A stretch of 64,000 nt of DNA, from NCBI GenBank assembly GCA_944393685.1, contig CALYAW010000002.1:250420-314419 (forward strand). The letters run 5' to 3'. The stretch's first letter is position 1. Each line of letters begins with the position of its first letter. The DNA is from an uncultured Alphaproteobacteria bacterium. Its GTDB lineage: Bacteria; Pseudomonadota; Alphaproteobacteria; RF32; CAG-239. The translations under genes and the position numbers were made by a program. A model generated the notes under the pieces. It was not told where the DNA came from and did not search any database. It saw only the letters and a list, made by a program, of their open reading frames with translations. Positions 8,738 to 17,758 of this stretch are shown piece after piece.

Positions 8738-9244
8738 TTAGTCTTCGCAAGCACAAGCGAGAAGCCCGTAGGCTACTCGACCAATAAATGTTGCAAAAAC
8801 GACCAACAAAGCGCCAAACACTAAAGCTGAAACGACATTGTTGGCTTCCATCATCATATCTGATACCCACCAGATAACGGCTTTATATATGCCGAAACAG
8901 ATGAGTATAAACAAAGCAGGCTTCCAAATGCTGCCAAAGTTTTTAATAAAACCAATCGGCAGATACAAACCTCTAATCAACACCCAAAGGATGACAAAAA
9001 GAGGAACGTATACGCAACCGGGATAAGAATCTCCAAGCTCACCTAAAATCAGGTAAGCTACAAAGAAAATTCCTAAAACGGCCGCAAGCATTAAAAGCTC
9101 ACTTATTAATGCTTCTCCGCCCTTGCAGATGTTGTGCCACAAGCCGCTCAAAGAGAACGAATTTGCATAACGGCACTCCCAGTAAGGATAGAAAAACATT
9201 ATGATAGATGCGATGATGGAAATAATTGCGATAATTGTTAACAT
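8738..9244 (-). CDS. Orphan polytopic membrane protein (168 aa)
   Basis: An unrecognised integral membrane protein with about five hydrophobic segments (about 1-20, 45-67, 78-98, 108-125, 137-160) and a C-terminal cysteine pair (LLACACED). No transport or enzyme motif is visible. The start at 9244 is preceded by an A/T-only stretch without a Shine-Dalgarno. A sigma70-like promoter lies about 100 bases upstream and a terminator follows, so it is a single-gene unit. It belongs by style to the group of isolated orphans scattered through the window. Confidence 0.55.
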   Translation of the reverse strand: MLTIIAIISIIASIIMFFYPYWECRYANSFSLSGLWHNICKGGEALISELLMLAAVLGIFFVAYLILGELGDSYPGCVYVPLFVILWVLIRGLYLPIGFIKNFGSIWKPALFILICFGIYKAVIWWVSDMMMEANNVVSALVFGALLVVFATFIGRVAYGLLACACED

Positions 9245-9341
9245 GATATAAAAATTTTAGACGGCTATTTAAATCTTTGTCTTTGCCTTAAAGCAGCCGC
9301 GTTACTCGAAGTCAAAGGTACATTTAATATTTTACTCTTTT

Positions 9342-9370
9342 AAAATAGCATATTTTTGACAAATTGACAA
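9342..9370 (-). promoter_or_regulatory. Sigma70-like promoter of the 8738-9244 orphan
   Basis: Reading the minus strand, TTGTCA (9370-9365) and TATTTT (9347-9342) are 17 bases apart, about 100 bases ahead of the start codon. Confidence 0.45.
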
Positions 9371-9390
9371 TATTTATCGAATCCGCAAGT

Positions 9391-10308
9391 TCAGCCGCGG
9401 GAAACGTTGTTCTCACGCTGAGTAAGTTGTATATTTTTTGCTTTGGAAGAACGATTGCTTCTTTGAGAGACCGCAACGCTTCTCACCTGCCTCAGAGGTG
9501 CAATCTCGTTGAGCATGGATTGTAGCTTTTGACGGCTTTGGGCTTTTGCGGTTCTATATTTTTGAATTTCTTTCTCTGCCAGATGGCAGGCCGCGGAAAT
9601 TTGCGCCTGTTTCCAACTGATTTCTTTGCTCTGAAAACTTGACAATGCCTTATTCCGCAAATACTCATTTGAACCAGTATAGTTGATGATAAATCTTTCG
9701 GTATTGGCTGCCTCAACCGTACGAGCGTTTTTTAAGGCCGTCAACGGTGCGGTCGATGCCGGTTTTTTTACAAAAGAACGTGCAAACAATGATAATATTG
9801 TCGGATGCAATTTTGTTATTTCTATCGGTTGGCGTCCGCTTTTCTTTGCCTCGGTTATCAGATCCTTTTGTAAACGCCTAAAACATTCCGGGAGATAAAC
9901 CGCACACAAAAAATCTTCCTGCGCTTGCGAGAAAAGCTCTGGTTGAGTTGAAGCAAGGTTCTTCCACTTTGCTTGATCTACCCTATATATTGTCTGGCCG
10001 GATTTATCTTTAGAGATATTAACCCGCAACTTTCCTTGCAAGGATTTGTATTCTTCATGCTCGTTAATATATTTTATCAACCGATTAACATTAAACCCAT
10101 CAAGTTGATTTATGCCATAATATTTGCCTGATGGCGAAATTGTTGCCGACGGATTAGACGCCCCTCTTGTTTCCGTGGTTGAGCTCAGCCAAGCAATTGA
10201 ACCGTTACATTTTTTGTGATAACCTGCCTGCGCAAATATATTCAAAGAACTAAAAAATGTCAGCGCAGACAAACCAAAAACCTTGAGCTTATTCATCTCT
10301 TTTTTCAT
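9391..10308 (-). CDS. Exported protein with lysozyme-like Glu motif
   Basis: I placed the start at ATG 10308, which follows AAAGG by about ten bases; an in-frame TTG at 10329 is less likely. The product has a signal peptide ending near NIFAQA (residue 28) and then SIAWLSSTTETRGA (Glu46) followed by ATISPSGKYYGINQL. An E-(T/S) turn followed by a (Y/F)-G-x-x-Q-L segment is typical of lysozyme/SLT-fold peptidoglycan hydrolases, so a muramidase-like role is possible; this is inference. The middle is helical and the last 70 residues are basic and Gln/Arg/Ser-rich. It is the last gene of an operon headed by two paralogous exported proteins and a lytic transglycosylase. Confidence 0.55.
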   Translation of the reverse strand: MKKEMNKLKVFGLSALTFFSSLNIFAQAGYHKKCNGSIAWLSSTTETRGASNPSATISPSGKYYGINQLDGFNVNRLIKYINEHEEYKSLQGKLRVNISKDKSGQTIYRVDQAKWKNLASTQPELFSQAQEDFLCAVYLPECFRRLQKDLITEAKKSGRQPIEITKLHPTILSLFARSFVKKPASTAPLTALKNARTVEAANTERFIINYTGSNEYLRNKALSSFQSKEISWKQAQISAACHLAEKEIQKYRTAKAQSRQKLQSMLNEIAPLRQVRSVAVSQRSNRSSKAKNIQLTQRENNVSRG

Positions 10309-10333
10309 ATCTACTACACCTTTGTTCAAAAAA

Positions 10334-12043
10334 CTATTTCAGACTAGGCCACTGGCCGTCTGCTATTTGCTCCAGACTTGGATTTTCTAGTCCAAAACGC
10401 ATATTATATATCCAATAGTTGGCCATAACACGCTCAATATAAATGCGCGTTTGTGCTGAGGGAATTACCTCTATAAAAAGTAATGCATCATTATTATAAC
10501 GTGCAAATTTTTGCCATTTGACCAAATTGCCGGGCCCTGCGTTATAGGCGGTTATCATATAAAATAAATTACCGTCTACAAAAGGTTTATCCAGTAAATA
10601 ACTTATATACTGCTGTCCCAGTTTGAGGTTGTATTCCGTTTTGAATAAACGCGTTTTATCACTTTTAATACGACTGTCTTTGGTAATGTGATAGGCCGTA
10701 TTGGGCATTAGCTGCATCAAGCCTCTTGCTCCCGCTCCGCTAACAGCATCCGGCTTGAAGCCTGACTCTTGGCGTATTAAGCCTAAAACCAATGCCTTAT
10801 CAACTTTCCAACCATGTATCGGAAGCCATGTCGGCAACGGATATGCAAATCCGTCATATGTCTGATTTTGATCCAAATCCTTGTTTTGGTTGGCCAAATA
10901 TATTGCCAAAGAATGCATATCATATTGATCTGCTATAAAAATAATTGCCTCTTTTTGTTTTTTGTTCATGCTTTGGTAGCCAAATCGCAACTCTTGTTCT
11001 GCAAGCTTATTTTGTTTGGCATGCAGCAACAAAATTGCTCGGCGAATATATGGAGACTCAAGCAATTCGTATATATAATCGTAATTGTTAAAATCATTAA
11101 AGTATGATATTGTGTTCCAATTATATTGCAACGTACGACCAAGTTTTTGGGCTGCTAAAATTCCATAAAACGTATGCTTAAATTTGGTGGCGGTTTCCAA
11201 CATCTGTGTCGATTTTTTCTTGTTGCCCAATTTTTCATAAGCGCGATATGCCCAATATCCACCGGCAGAAACTAACCATTCATCAGAATTTTTTGAACGC
11301 CCTAAACGCTCAAAATACATTGCCGCATTTTTATAATCTTTCATACGCCAAGATGACAAACCCGCAACCCATGTGGCCGTTCCAGAATTATGACGACGAG
11401 AAGCCTTGACTCCCCACGCAAATGCCAATTTGTCATAATTATCAACTAAATACTTCTGTGCTAATGTAGCAGCCATGTCATCCCATACTTCATTAGGAAC
11501 CATTTGACGAAAACGCTTGTTCTCAAGTATCTGACGAGCACGGAGTGTCTTTCCTTGATTGATGTACTTTTTGAATTTTGAACGCTGCTTGTTAATAAAA
11601 ACGCTCACTTCATCGCTAACCTGACCGCCATCATCCAAAAACACCGGCTTTTTTAGTTCTTCTGCTTTTGCCCCTTTTCGCAAAGCCAATAAATATATTC
11701 TCTTTGCTTGCGGTAAAGAATTGTTGTTTTCTAGCCACTCCTTTAACTCGAAAAGACTCGATTTATATTTGGGATGCAGATATTTTTCTGCTAACAATGT
11801 TCCTAGTAAAATATGATTTTCAAGACGCTTTTGCACCTTATCAAATCGCTCAAAATCATCTTTTTCAAGCGAATGAAACATTTTTTTATATAAATTTACA
11901 TCTTGTCTGGAAACCAATAAGTAAGATAGAATCTTTTCATATGATTGAGGATTGATTATAGGTTGCGCGCTTTCCTGACAACAGCCCGATTTTATGGATA
12001 AAAAAACGAAACATAAACTTATGAAAACATATAATTTTCTCAT
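10334..12043 (-). CDS. slt: Soluble lytic murein transglycosylase (Slt70-like)
   Basis: This exported 569-residue enzyme cleaves the glycan strands of peptidoglycan with formation of 1,6-anhydromuramic acid. A signal peptide (MRKLYVFISLCFVFL...) is followed by a long alpha-helical superhelix, as in the doughnut domain of Slt70, and a C-terminal SLT domain with the catalytic glutamate in LIRQESGFKPDAVSGAGARG (Glu426 from this start), LMQLMPNTA and ITAYNAGPGN. The start at 12043 overlaps the upstream stop as ATGA, indicating translational coupling; an ATG six codons earlier is possible. The family length is about 600-650 residues, so this is near full size. Confidence 0.9.
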   Translation of the reverse strand: MRKLYVFISLCFVFLSIKSGCCQESAQPIINPQSYEKILSYLLVSRQDVNLYKKMFHSLEKDDFERFDKVQKRLENHILLGTLLAEKYLHPKYKSSLFELKEWLENNNSLPQAKRIYLLALRKGAKAEELKKPVFLDDGGQVSDEVSVFINKQRSKFKKYINQGKTLRARQILENKRFRQMVPNEVWDDMAATLAQKYLVDNYDKLAFAWGVKASRRHNSGTATWVAGLSSWRMKDYKNAAMYFERLGRSKNSDEWLVSAGGYWAYRAYEKLGNKKKSTQMLETATKFKHTFYGILAAQKLGRTLQYNWNTISYFNDFNNYDYIYELLESPYIRRAILLLHAKQNKLAEQELRFGYQSMNKKQKEAIIFIADQYDMHSLAIYLANQNKDLDQNQTYDGFAYPLPTWLPIHGWKVDKALVLGLIRQESGFKPDAVSGAGARGLMQLMPNTAYHITKDSRIKSDKTRLFKTEYNLKLGQQYISYLLDKPFVDGNLFYMITAYNAGPGNLVKWQKFARYNNDALLFIEVIPSAQTRIYIERVMANYWIYNMRFGLENPSLEQIADGQWPSLK

Positions 12044-12735
12044 TTTGAATCGGTCAGCCAAATAATTTTATTGGCGCAATCTGCCGCACTTATTCCTTTT
12101 ACTCGGCAACGATTGACTACAATATTGGGTATCTTATCCATGGTATAGCACCCATCGCCCATCAAAGTGTAATTATACGCTGTCGGTGTATTGGGTAAAA
12201 CATTGGCAAATGATAGGGTGGTTGTTATTCCGGGCCAAACTAATTTGGCATCCAAACTAACTAATCTACGATCTAGATTAGTTAAGATGACAAAACGCAT
12301 ACTGCAAGTTACCATGTTTCCCATGGAACGTGATATTCCAAAATTGTCCATATACATAAAGATATTTGAATTTAATCTTGTCTTACCGTCTTTGTCGGTT
12401 TCAAGAATTGTTATGTCTCCGCGCTGAGATTTATCCTCGGTCGGCATCAGCAATTTTTCCGTGCCTCCGCCTGGCATGAAAATTTCCTCTCGTTCTTTAA
12501 GCATTTTGGCTTTCTCTGCCTCGAGAGCTTGAGCAACATCTGCCGTCGTTTCTAGTTTATTTTCTGAAGAGACACTCTCTTTGGATTGTGGCTTAGAGCG
12601 GCTTTCTTCCATCAAAAGACCAAAATCAGCCGCATTTGAAACTGACTTTTGTTCCGTTTCTCCAAAAGACTGCGCTTGTACCGAAACAGAAAAAGTCATC
12701 AGAAATAAGCTCAATATAAACGGCTGTTTTTTCAT
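12040..12735 (-). CDS. Exported cysteine-containing protein, paralog of the upstream gene
   Basis: Start ATG 12735 gives a clean signal peptide (MKKQPFILSLFL... cut near SVQAQ); the 13-residue in-frame extension has none. A low-complexity, charged region (about 25-100) precedes a beta-rich domain of about 110 residues with GNMVTCSMRFVILTN, LDAKLVW, GDGCYTMDKIP and NIVVNRCRV. The same skeleton, G-N-x-V-(S/T)-C, L-x-L-V-W, then Cys and V-x-x-C, is present in the gene just upstream, so the two are diverged tandem duplicates. Family unknown to me. The operon places it with a lytic transglycosylase, hinting at a periplasmic cell-wall-linked role. Confidence 0.65.
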   Translation of the reverse strand: MKKQPFILSLFLMTFSVSVQAQSFGETEQKSVSNAADFGLLMEESRSKPQSKESVSSENKLETTADVAQALEAEKAKMLKEREEIFMPGGGTEKLLMPTEDKSQRGDITILETDKDGKTRLNSNIFMYMDNFGISRSMGNMVTCSMRFVILTNLDRRLVSLDAKLVWPGITTTLSFANVLPNTPTAYNYTLMGDGCYTMDKIPNIVVNRCRVKGISAADCANKIIWLTDSK

Positions 12736-12757
12736 GACGCTTCCTTTCCCAAAAAAA

Positions 12758-13465
12758 CTATTCTGCTGTTCCATCCAATGTCTTATTTAAGGTGTCAATT
12801 TGCTTTAAGGCATCTTGATAAGCCGTGTTAAACGCCTCTTTTTTTGCTTGCATAAGCGTATTCTCTTGGGTGTTTTGCTCAGCGACGGATATTGCCTGAA
12901 AATCATTATAATATTCTGGAGATGCGGGAGAAATATATGTAAACAATCCCTCACAGTTGCTTTGCATCATCGGTAATTTTTGCTTTGAATCACCGCCGGA
13001 GACTCCGCAATTGGTAACGTCTACTTCCATGTCATTAAGCAACAAAAAACACCGATCCGTGGCAACTTTTGACTTCAGCGTTACTTGCTGATAGGATTTC
13101 AACGGAGGCAAACGGAGCTTTAAGACTATGTCTTTGCTGGTATAACTTGAAGTGTTGTAACGTGCCACATTTTTGCGATTGGCGCGACGCGCCTCTTTGG
13201 CATCTCGTTCTTCCTGATTAATTGTTTCGCCGATAACCTCATCGTTCCATACAAGATTTAATGAAGCGTTCTTAATCTCATTGGCGGTTCGATTATAAAA
13301 TGTTGCGCCGATATCGCAGGAAACAACATTTCCATCGGCATTTTTTACCGGAACAATATCGTGTATCTTAAAAAGAACAGTGTCTTCGGCCGCAAAAGCA
13401 GCTTCAGCCATAAATCCCAACCCTACTCCCAAAGAACACAGCAACAGTTTATTCAGTTTTGTCAT
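12758..13465 (-). CDS. Exported cysteine-containing protein, first of a paralogous pair
   Basis: A 235-residue protein with a signal peptide ending near AAFAAE (residue 26). The mature N-terminal domain is beta-rich with GNVVSCDIGATFYN, ASLNLVWND, TDRCFLLLNDM and VDVTNCGV; a C-terminal helical segment of about 60 residues follows, rich in Gln/Glu/Lys and probably coiled. The pattern of three spaced cysteines and the conserved L-V-W match the downstream paralog. An N-terminal transcription unit start is likely because about 90 bases separate it from the glycosylase gene upstream. No known family recognised. Confidence 0.65.
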   Translation of the reverse strand: MTKLNKLLLCSLGVGLGFMAEAAFAAEDTVLFKIHDIVPVKNADGNVVSCDIGATFYNRTANEIKNASLNLVWNDEVIGETINQEERDAKEARRANRKNVARYNTSSYTSKDIVLKLRLPPLKSYQQVTLKSKVATDRCFLLLNDMEVDVTNCGVSGGDSKQKLPMMQSNCEGLFTYISPASPEYYNDFQAISVAEQNTQENTLMQAKKEAFNTAYQDALKQIDTLNKTLDGTAE

Positions 13466-13557
13466 CTTATTTCCTTTAATTTTGCAAAATCAATTTTTAT
13501 AAAAATAATATTTATTGTATAGATTAGCACCAAATAGTAAAGTTTTTAATAACGTTG

Positions 13558-14343
13558 TTAACCGTTTTCATCATTTAAACGTTGACGAAGACGAAGCAAA
13601 TCTGACCATGCCTTCGCTTTTTGACCGGGGGTACGCAACAAATATGCCGGATGAAAGCTGGCAAGCACAAACGCTTTTTTGCCATTCGTTTTTTGATATT
13701 CAAACCACTTACCTCGCATTTTTGAAATCGTTTCTGCCGTGTTGAGAACCGAATTGGCTGCGCTGGCCCCCAAAATAAAAATATAATCCGGATCAACCAA
13801 ATCAATTTGGCGCTTTAAAAACGGCAAACACACTGCAACTTCCGAATCCAGAGGAGTACGGTTCCCCGGAGGACGCCAAGGCAAAATATTGCATATATAC
13901 ACATCTTTGCGACTAAGCCCGACTGCTGCCATCATTTTATCCAGTAAATGTCCGCTCCTGCCAACAAAAGGAACTCCTATGCGATCTTCATCCGCTCCGG
14001 GCGCTTCTCCGATAAAAAGAACTTTTGCTTGAGGATTTCCGTCTCCAAAGACAGTATGAGCGGCCGTCATTTTCAAAGCACAACCTTCAAAATTCTCAAC
14101 CGCCGTCCTTAATTCTTCAAGCGTATTAATTTTTGAACATATTTCCCTTGCACTCTGACAGGCCGTATTTACCGCCTGTGCCAAGCCACTGGTTGCCTGT
14201 CTTACTGACAAGCCTATTACGGGAACCGGCACAGAATCGACCACCGGAGGGGCGGCAAACGGCTTTTCTCCGCAAGTTTCATCCACTCCTGCACAAAGAT
14301 ACCATTCTAATATTTGGTCTATTGTCAAACTTTGTTCTTCCAT
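13558..14343 (-). CDS. Uracil-DNA glycosylase, family-4-like
   Basis: The enzyme removes uracil from DNA as the first step of base-excision repair. Conserved motifs are VLFIGEAPGADED with GVPFVGRSG (uracil-binding motif A region), CNILPWRPPGNRTP, the buried strand around DYIFILGASAA, and ASFHPAYLLR (motif with the catalytic-pocket His). Two of the four cysteines that hold the 4Fe-4S cluster in classical family-4 enzymes appear to be replaced: only one Cys is present in FEGCALK and a Trp occupies the position of the usual Cys before RPPGNR. This variant is common in alphaproteobacterial homologues as far as I know. The N-terminal 90 residues are variable. Length (261) is at the long end. Confidence 0.85.
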   Translation of the reverse strand: MEEQSLTIDQILEWYLCAGVDETCGEKPFAAPPVVDSVPVPVIGLSVRQATSGLAQAVNTACQSAREICSKINTLEELRTAVENFEGCALKMTAAHTVFGDGNPQAKVLFIGEAPGADEDRIGVPFVGRSGHLLDKMMAAVGLSRKDVYICNILPWRPPGNRTPLDSEVAVCLPFLKRQIDLVDPDYIFILGASAANSVLNTAETISKMRGKWFEYQKTNGKKAFVLASFHPAYLLRTPGQKAKAWSDLLRLRQRLNDENG

Positions 14344-14492
14344 AGTCTTAAAATTAGACGAATTGTACTATTTTGCAAGCCAAAACATTTATTTACACAA
14401 ATTTTGTGATATATTTAGAAAGTCTATTGTATGATTAAAAAAAACAGATATGATATAAGGAGTTTTTTCAAATTTTGGGGTTTATCTTGTTT

Positions 14493-16304
14493 ATGGGACG
14501 CTATGCTTTTTTAATTATTCTTCTGGGTGCAATCGGAGTGTTTGGCTCCTGCGCTACCCCTGGGCATATACAATCCGATAGCCCTCAACATAAAAATAGC
14601 GCCTTATCGGAACAATCTTCTCAGACAAAACCATATGGCGCTTATTTGGCAGGCAGGGTGGCTCATTTGCGACGTGATTTTAATAAAGCCTCCGATTATT
14701 ATATTCGCAGTCTTAAAATTGATCCTGATAACAAAGAATTGGTGGCTAAGCTTTATTTGATTCTAGTTTCTCAAGGGCGTATTGATGAGGCCGCTCTCTA
14801 TGCCCGTCAAATTACACAAAGCGGAAAATCCGATAATTTTGCCAATACCGTTATTGCAATCCAACAAATGCACAATGGCGCTTATGCTGAAAGTATCTCT
14901 ACTCTCGGAAATTTTGACAATATTGCTTATAAAGACTTTATCGCTCCTTTGCTTAGAGCTTGGAGTTATGCCGGTCTCAATAAACCAGACGCGGCCCTTA
15001 AAGAACTTGCCACCCTTAGAAAAGAACCCGGATTTAAAAGCATCTACCACTTCCATGCCGGTATGATTAATGATTACTTCAATCGTAATCGAGAAGCTCA
15101 GAAGCATTATGAAACAATTATTAAAGAAGAAGATCTTGAAATGTCTTTGCGTACGCTTCAAGTTATCAGCAACTTCTATTTGCGAACACAGCAAAAAGAC
15201 AAGGCTCTTCAAATCGTTAACAGCGTTTCTAATGAAAAAACAACCGCTGAAATATTGAAATCTTTTATCAATGATGTGCGTGAGGCTGATCCCAAAGACA
15301 CCTCTGCTATCATAACAAATCCAAATATCGGCGCCGCTGAAGCCTTGTTTAGTATTGCTGCTACTTTTAGATATGATGAAGTTCTTGATGTGGCTCATAT
15401 GTTTATCAGTTTGGCTGTGTATGAAAACCCTCATTACGATTTGGCAAAACTTCTGTTGGCAAACATTTTGGAAGACCGAGCCATGTATGCCGAGGCCAAT
15501 AAAGTCTATGATACTATTGAGGAGGACTCTCATTCATACTATGCCGCACAACTCAAAATGGCTAACAACCTGATTAAGCAAAATGATTTTGATGATGCGG
15601 AATTATTACTTAAGGCTCTGGCTATTGATTATGATAATGCTCAGATTTATTTGGATTTGGGTGATATTTTGCGTATGAAAAACCGTCCTCAAGAGGCAAT
15701 CAAATATTATGAAAGAGCCATAGAGAAGACTCACGATCACGGAAGCTTGTGGGTGTTGTATTATGCTCTCGGTGTTTCCTATGATCAAAACGAACAATGG
15801 AAAAAAGCAGAAAAAGCTCTTGAAAAATCTCTTTCTCTCAGTAACGAGCATTATTTGGTTTTAAATTATCTCGGGTACAGCTGGATTAAACAAGGTAAAA
15901 ATGTAGATAAAGCCTTTGAAATGATTGTTAAAGCCTTTAATCAGGCTCCTGATGATCCTAATATCAATGATAGTCTCGGATGGGCTTTGTACAATATGGG
16001 ATACTATACAATGGCTGTTCCTTATATGGAAAAAGCTGCCGAAACCAGTCCTTCTAACGCGGTTATCAGCGATCATTTGGGAGATGTTTATTGGTTTGCT
16101 CGTCGCAAAAATGAAGCTCGTTTTCAATGGAGACACGCCCTCTCTCTTAAGGATGATACTGGAGAGCTTGATGTCGATGCCGTCCATAAAAAACTTGAAG
16201 AAGGCCTCAAAAAAGAACCAGAGCTTTCTTATGACAAAGAACTGGTGGAAAAACATATTCGATCATTAATTAGTGAACAACGTAAAACCGCTTCAAACAG
16301 ATAA
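14493..16304 (+). CDS. TPR-repeat lipoprotein
   Basis: A lipoprotein of about 603 residues made almost entirely of tetratricopeptide repeats. The signal MGRYAFLIILLGAIGVFGSC ends in a lipobox with the acylated Cys; ATG 14493 gives this clean form, while a TTG at 14475 behind AAGGAG (14457-14462) would add six residues. TPR signatures such as LDLGDILRMKNRPQEAIKYY, NDSLGWALYNMGYYTMAVPY and SDHLGDVYWFARRKNEARFQ recur through the C-terminal two-thirds. Such proteins act as periplasmic or outer-membrane scaffolds in alphaproteobacteria; the partner is unknown. It is a single-gene unit, divergent from the glycosylase gene, and followed by the hairpin cluster at 16320. Confidence 0.85.
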   Translation: MGRYAFLIILLGAIGVFGSCATPGHIQSDSPQHKNSALSEQSSQTKPYGAYLAGRVAHLRRDFNKASDYYIRSLKIDPDNKELVAKLYLILVSQGRIDEAALYARQITQSGKSDNFANTVIAIQQMHNGAYAESISTLGNFDNIAYKDFIAPLLRAWSYAGLNKPDAALKELATLRKEPGFKSIYHFHAGMINDYFNRNREAQKHYETIIKEEDLEMSLRTLQVISNFYLRTQQKDKALQIVNSVSNEKTTAEILKSFINDVREADPKDTSAIITNPNIGAAEALFSIAATFRYDEVLDVAHMFISLAVYENPHYDLAKLLLANILEDRAMYAEANKVYDTIEEDSHSYYAAQLKMANNLIKQNDFDDAELLLKALAIDYDNAQIYLDLGDILRMKNRPQEAIKYYERAIEKTHDHGSLWVLYYALGVSYDQNEQWKKAEKALEKSLSLSNEHYLVLNYLGYSWIKQGKNVDKAFEMIVKAFNQAPDDPNINDSLGWALYNMGYYTMAVPYMEKAAETSPSNAVISDHLGDVYWFARRKNEARFQWRHALSLKDDTGELDVDAVHKKLEEGLKKEPELSYDKELVEKHIRSLISEQRKTASNR

Positions 16305-16319
16305 CGTTTTACATAAACT

Positions 16320-16446
16320 TCCACTAGCTAACGCAAGTGGTATTACCTGTTCCGAACTACGTTCGCCCTGCCCAAAGGCTTCGCAAGCCTAACGGCTGGG
16401 CAGGTATGTCTACATCTACCTGCTTACGCAGGTAGTGTTACGTTCG
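16320..16446. repeat. Cluster of four tandem hairpins in an intergenic space
   Basis: Four separate inverted repeats follow one another: 16321-16325/16336-16340 (CCACT/AGTGG), 16353-16357/16361-16365 (CGAAC/GTTCG), a two-part stem 16367-16374/16397-16404 (CCTGCCCA/TGGGCAGG) enclosing 16376-16380/16386-16390 (AGGCT/AGCCT), and 16416-16422/16429-16435 (CTACCTG/CAGGTAG). Three loops share a (T/A)NCGCA-type sequence. ACGTTCG recurs at 16359 and 16440. The segment is GC-richer than its surroundings and looks like a palindromic intergenic repeat (REP-like) or a structured 3' end; copy number in the genome is unknown. Confidence 0.55.
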
Positions 16447-16452
16447 AATCAT

Positions 16453-16479
16453 AAAAAAGCCCCTTCAAAGGGGCTTTTC
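16453..16479. terminator. Bidirectional terminator between the TPR gene and clpX
   Basis: A stem AAAAGCCCCTT (16455-16465) paired with AAGGGGCTTTT (16468-16478) carries A/T runs on both sides, so it can end both the TPR lipoprotein and clpX transcripts. Confidence 0.85.
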
Positions 16480-16492
16480 TGTTGCAGAAAAC

Positions 16493-17749
16493 TTAACTCG
16501 CTTTCTTATTTTCTTTTTGATATATAAATTTGGGCTCTTTTTTGTCTGTAATGACTTTTTCATCAATGACTATCTCACTTAGTCCCTTCTTATCAGGAAC
16601 ATCATACATTAACTCAAGCAAGTTATCCTCCATGATGGCACGTAAGCCGCGAGCCCCTGTTTTGCGTTCAATCGCTTTTTTGGCAATGGCCTTCAGAGCA
16701 TCTTCCGTAAAGCTCAACTTCACACCTTCCATCTCAAACATAGCTATATATTGTTTGGCGAGAGCATTCTTTGGTTCAGTCAAAACTCTTACTAAAGCAT
16801 CCTCGTTCAAATCACCTAAGGTAGCTATAATCGGTAAGCGACCAACAAATTCAGGGATTAAACCGTATTTTAGTAAGTCTTCCGGTTGAACATCTTTAAT
16901 GATTTCGCCAATTCCTCGCTCCTCTTTAGATGCTACTTTGGCTCCAAATCCGATTGATGTTTCTTTGCCACGACGGCTGACTATTTTTTCGAGACCAGCA
17001 AACGCACCTCCGCATATAAACAAAATATTGGTTGTATCGACATGCAAAAATTCTTGTTGCGGATGCTTGCGTCCTCCTTGCGGCGGAACATTAGCTACGG
17101 TTCCTTCTATAATCTTTAGTAACGCCTGTTGAACCCCTTCTCCGGAGACATCTCGTGTAATTGAAGGACCATCCGTCTTGCGCGTTATCTTGTCTATTTC
17201 ATCAATATAAACAATACCTCTTTGGGCTTTTTCTATGTCATAATTAGCGTTTTGCACTAATTTTAGAATAATGTTTTCGACATCTTCTCCAACATAGCCG
17301 GCCTCTGTCAATGTTGTTGCATCGGCTATGGCAAATGGAACATCCAGTATCTTAGCCAGTGTTTGCGCCAGAAGTGTTTTGCCGCTGCCGGTCGAGCCAA
17401 TCAGAATAACGTTGGATTTTGCAATCTCGACATCTTTGTTCGTCGTATTGGAATTAAGACGTTTATAATGATTGTACACAGCTACTGATAAGACTTTTTT
17501 GGCGTAATCTTGTCCAATAACATATTGATCTAAAAATTCTTTTATTTTGGATGGAGACGGCAATCTTTCTCCTGTGGAGCCAGAAGACTTACTCTCTTCT
17601 GCCATCTCATCAGCAACAATATTAATACAAACTTCTATACACTCATCACAAATATATACGCCGCGACCGGCTATCAATTTTTTGACTTCATTTTGGCTCT
17701 TGCCACAAAACGAACAGTGCAATTCTTCGTTGGGATTATTATCACTCAT
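16493..17749 (-). CDS. clpX: ClpX, ATPase subunit of the ClpXP protease
   Basis: ClpX unfolds tagged substrates and feeds them to ClpP. The 418-residue protein has the N-terminal zinc-binding domain (Cys12, Cys15, Cys34, Cys37), Walker A GSTGSGKT (128-135), the GYVGEDVEN pore-loop region, Walker B with [10 protein letters not shown], an Arg-finger segment, and the ClpP-contact IGF loop as SIGFGAK. Length equals the family norm. It starts nine bases after clpP, so the two are co-transcribed. Nothing is missing. Confidence 0.98.
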   Translation of the reverse strand: MSDNNPNEELHCSFCGKSQNEVKKLIAGRGVYICDECIEVCINIVADEMAEESKSSGSTGERLPSPSKIKEFLDQYVIGQDYAKKVLSVAVYNHYKRLNSNTTNKDVEIAKSNVILIGSTGSGKTLLAQTLAKILDVPFAIADATTLTEAGYVGEDVENIILKLVQNANYDIEKAQRGIVYIDEIDKITRKTDGPSITRDVSGEGVQQALLKIIEGTVANVPPQGGRKHPQQEFLHVDTTNILFICGGAFAGLEKIVSRRGKETSIGFGAKVASKEERGIGEIIKDVQPEDLLKYGLIPEFVGRLPIIATLGDLNEDALVRVLTEPKNALAKQYIAMFEMEGVKLSFTEDALKAIAKKAIERKTGARGLRAIMEDNLLELMYDVPDKKGLSEIVIDEKVITDKKEPKFIYQKENKKAS

Positions 17750-17758
17750 GGCTGTTTC

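Noticed and set aside
14763..15533. Long open frame on the minus strand inside the TPR gene
   Set aside because: It mirrors the TPR coding strand, has no ribosome site and resembles no family; the opposite frame is clearly coding.
16436..16450. GTTCGAATC, a tRNA T-loop-like sequence
   Set aside because: No paired T stem, anticodon arm or acceptor arm can be formed around it.
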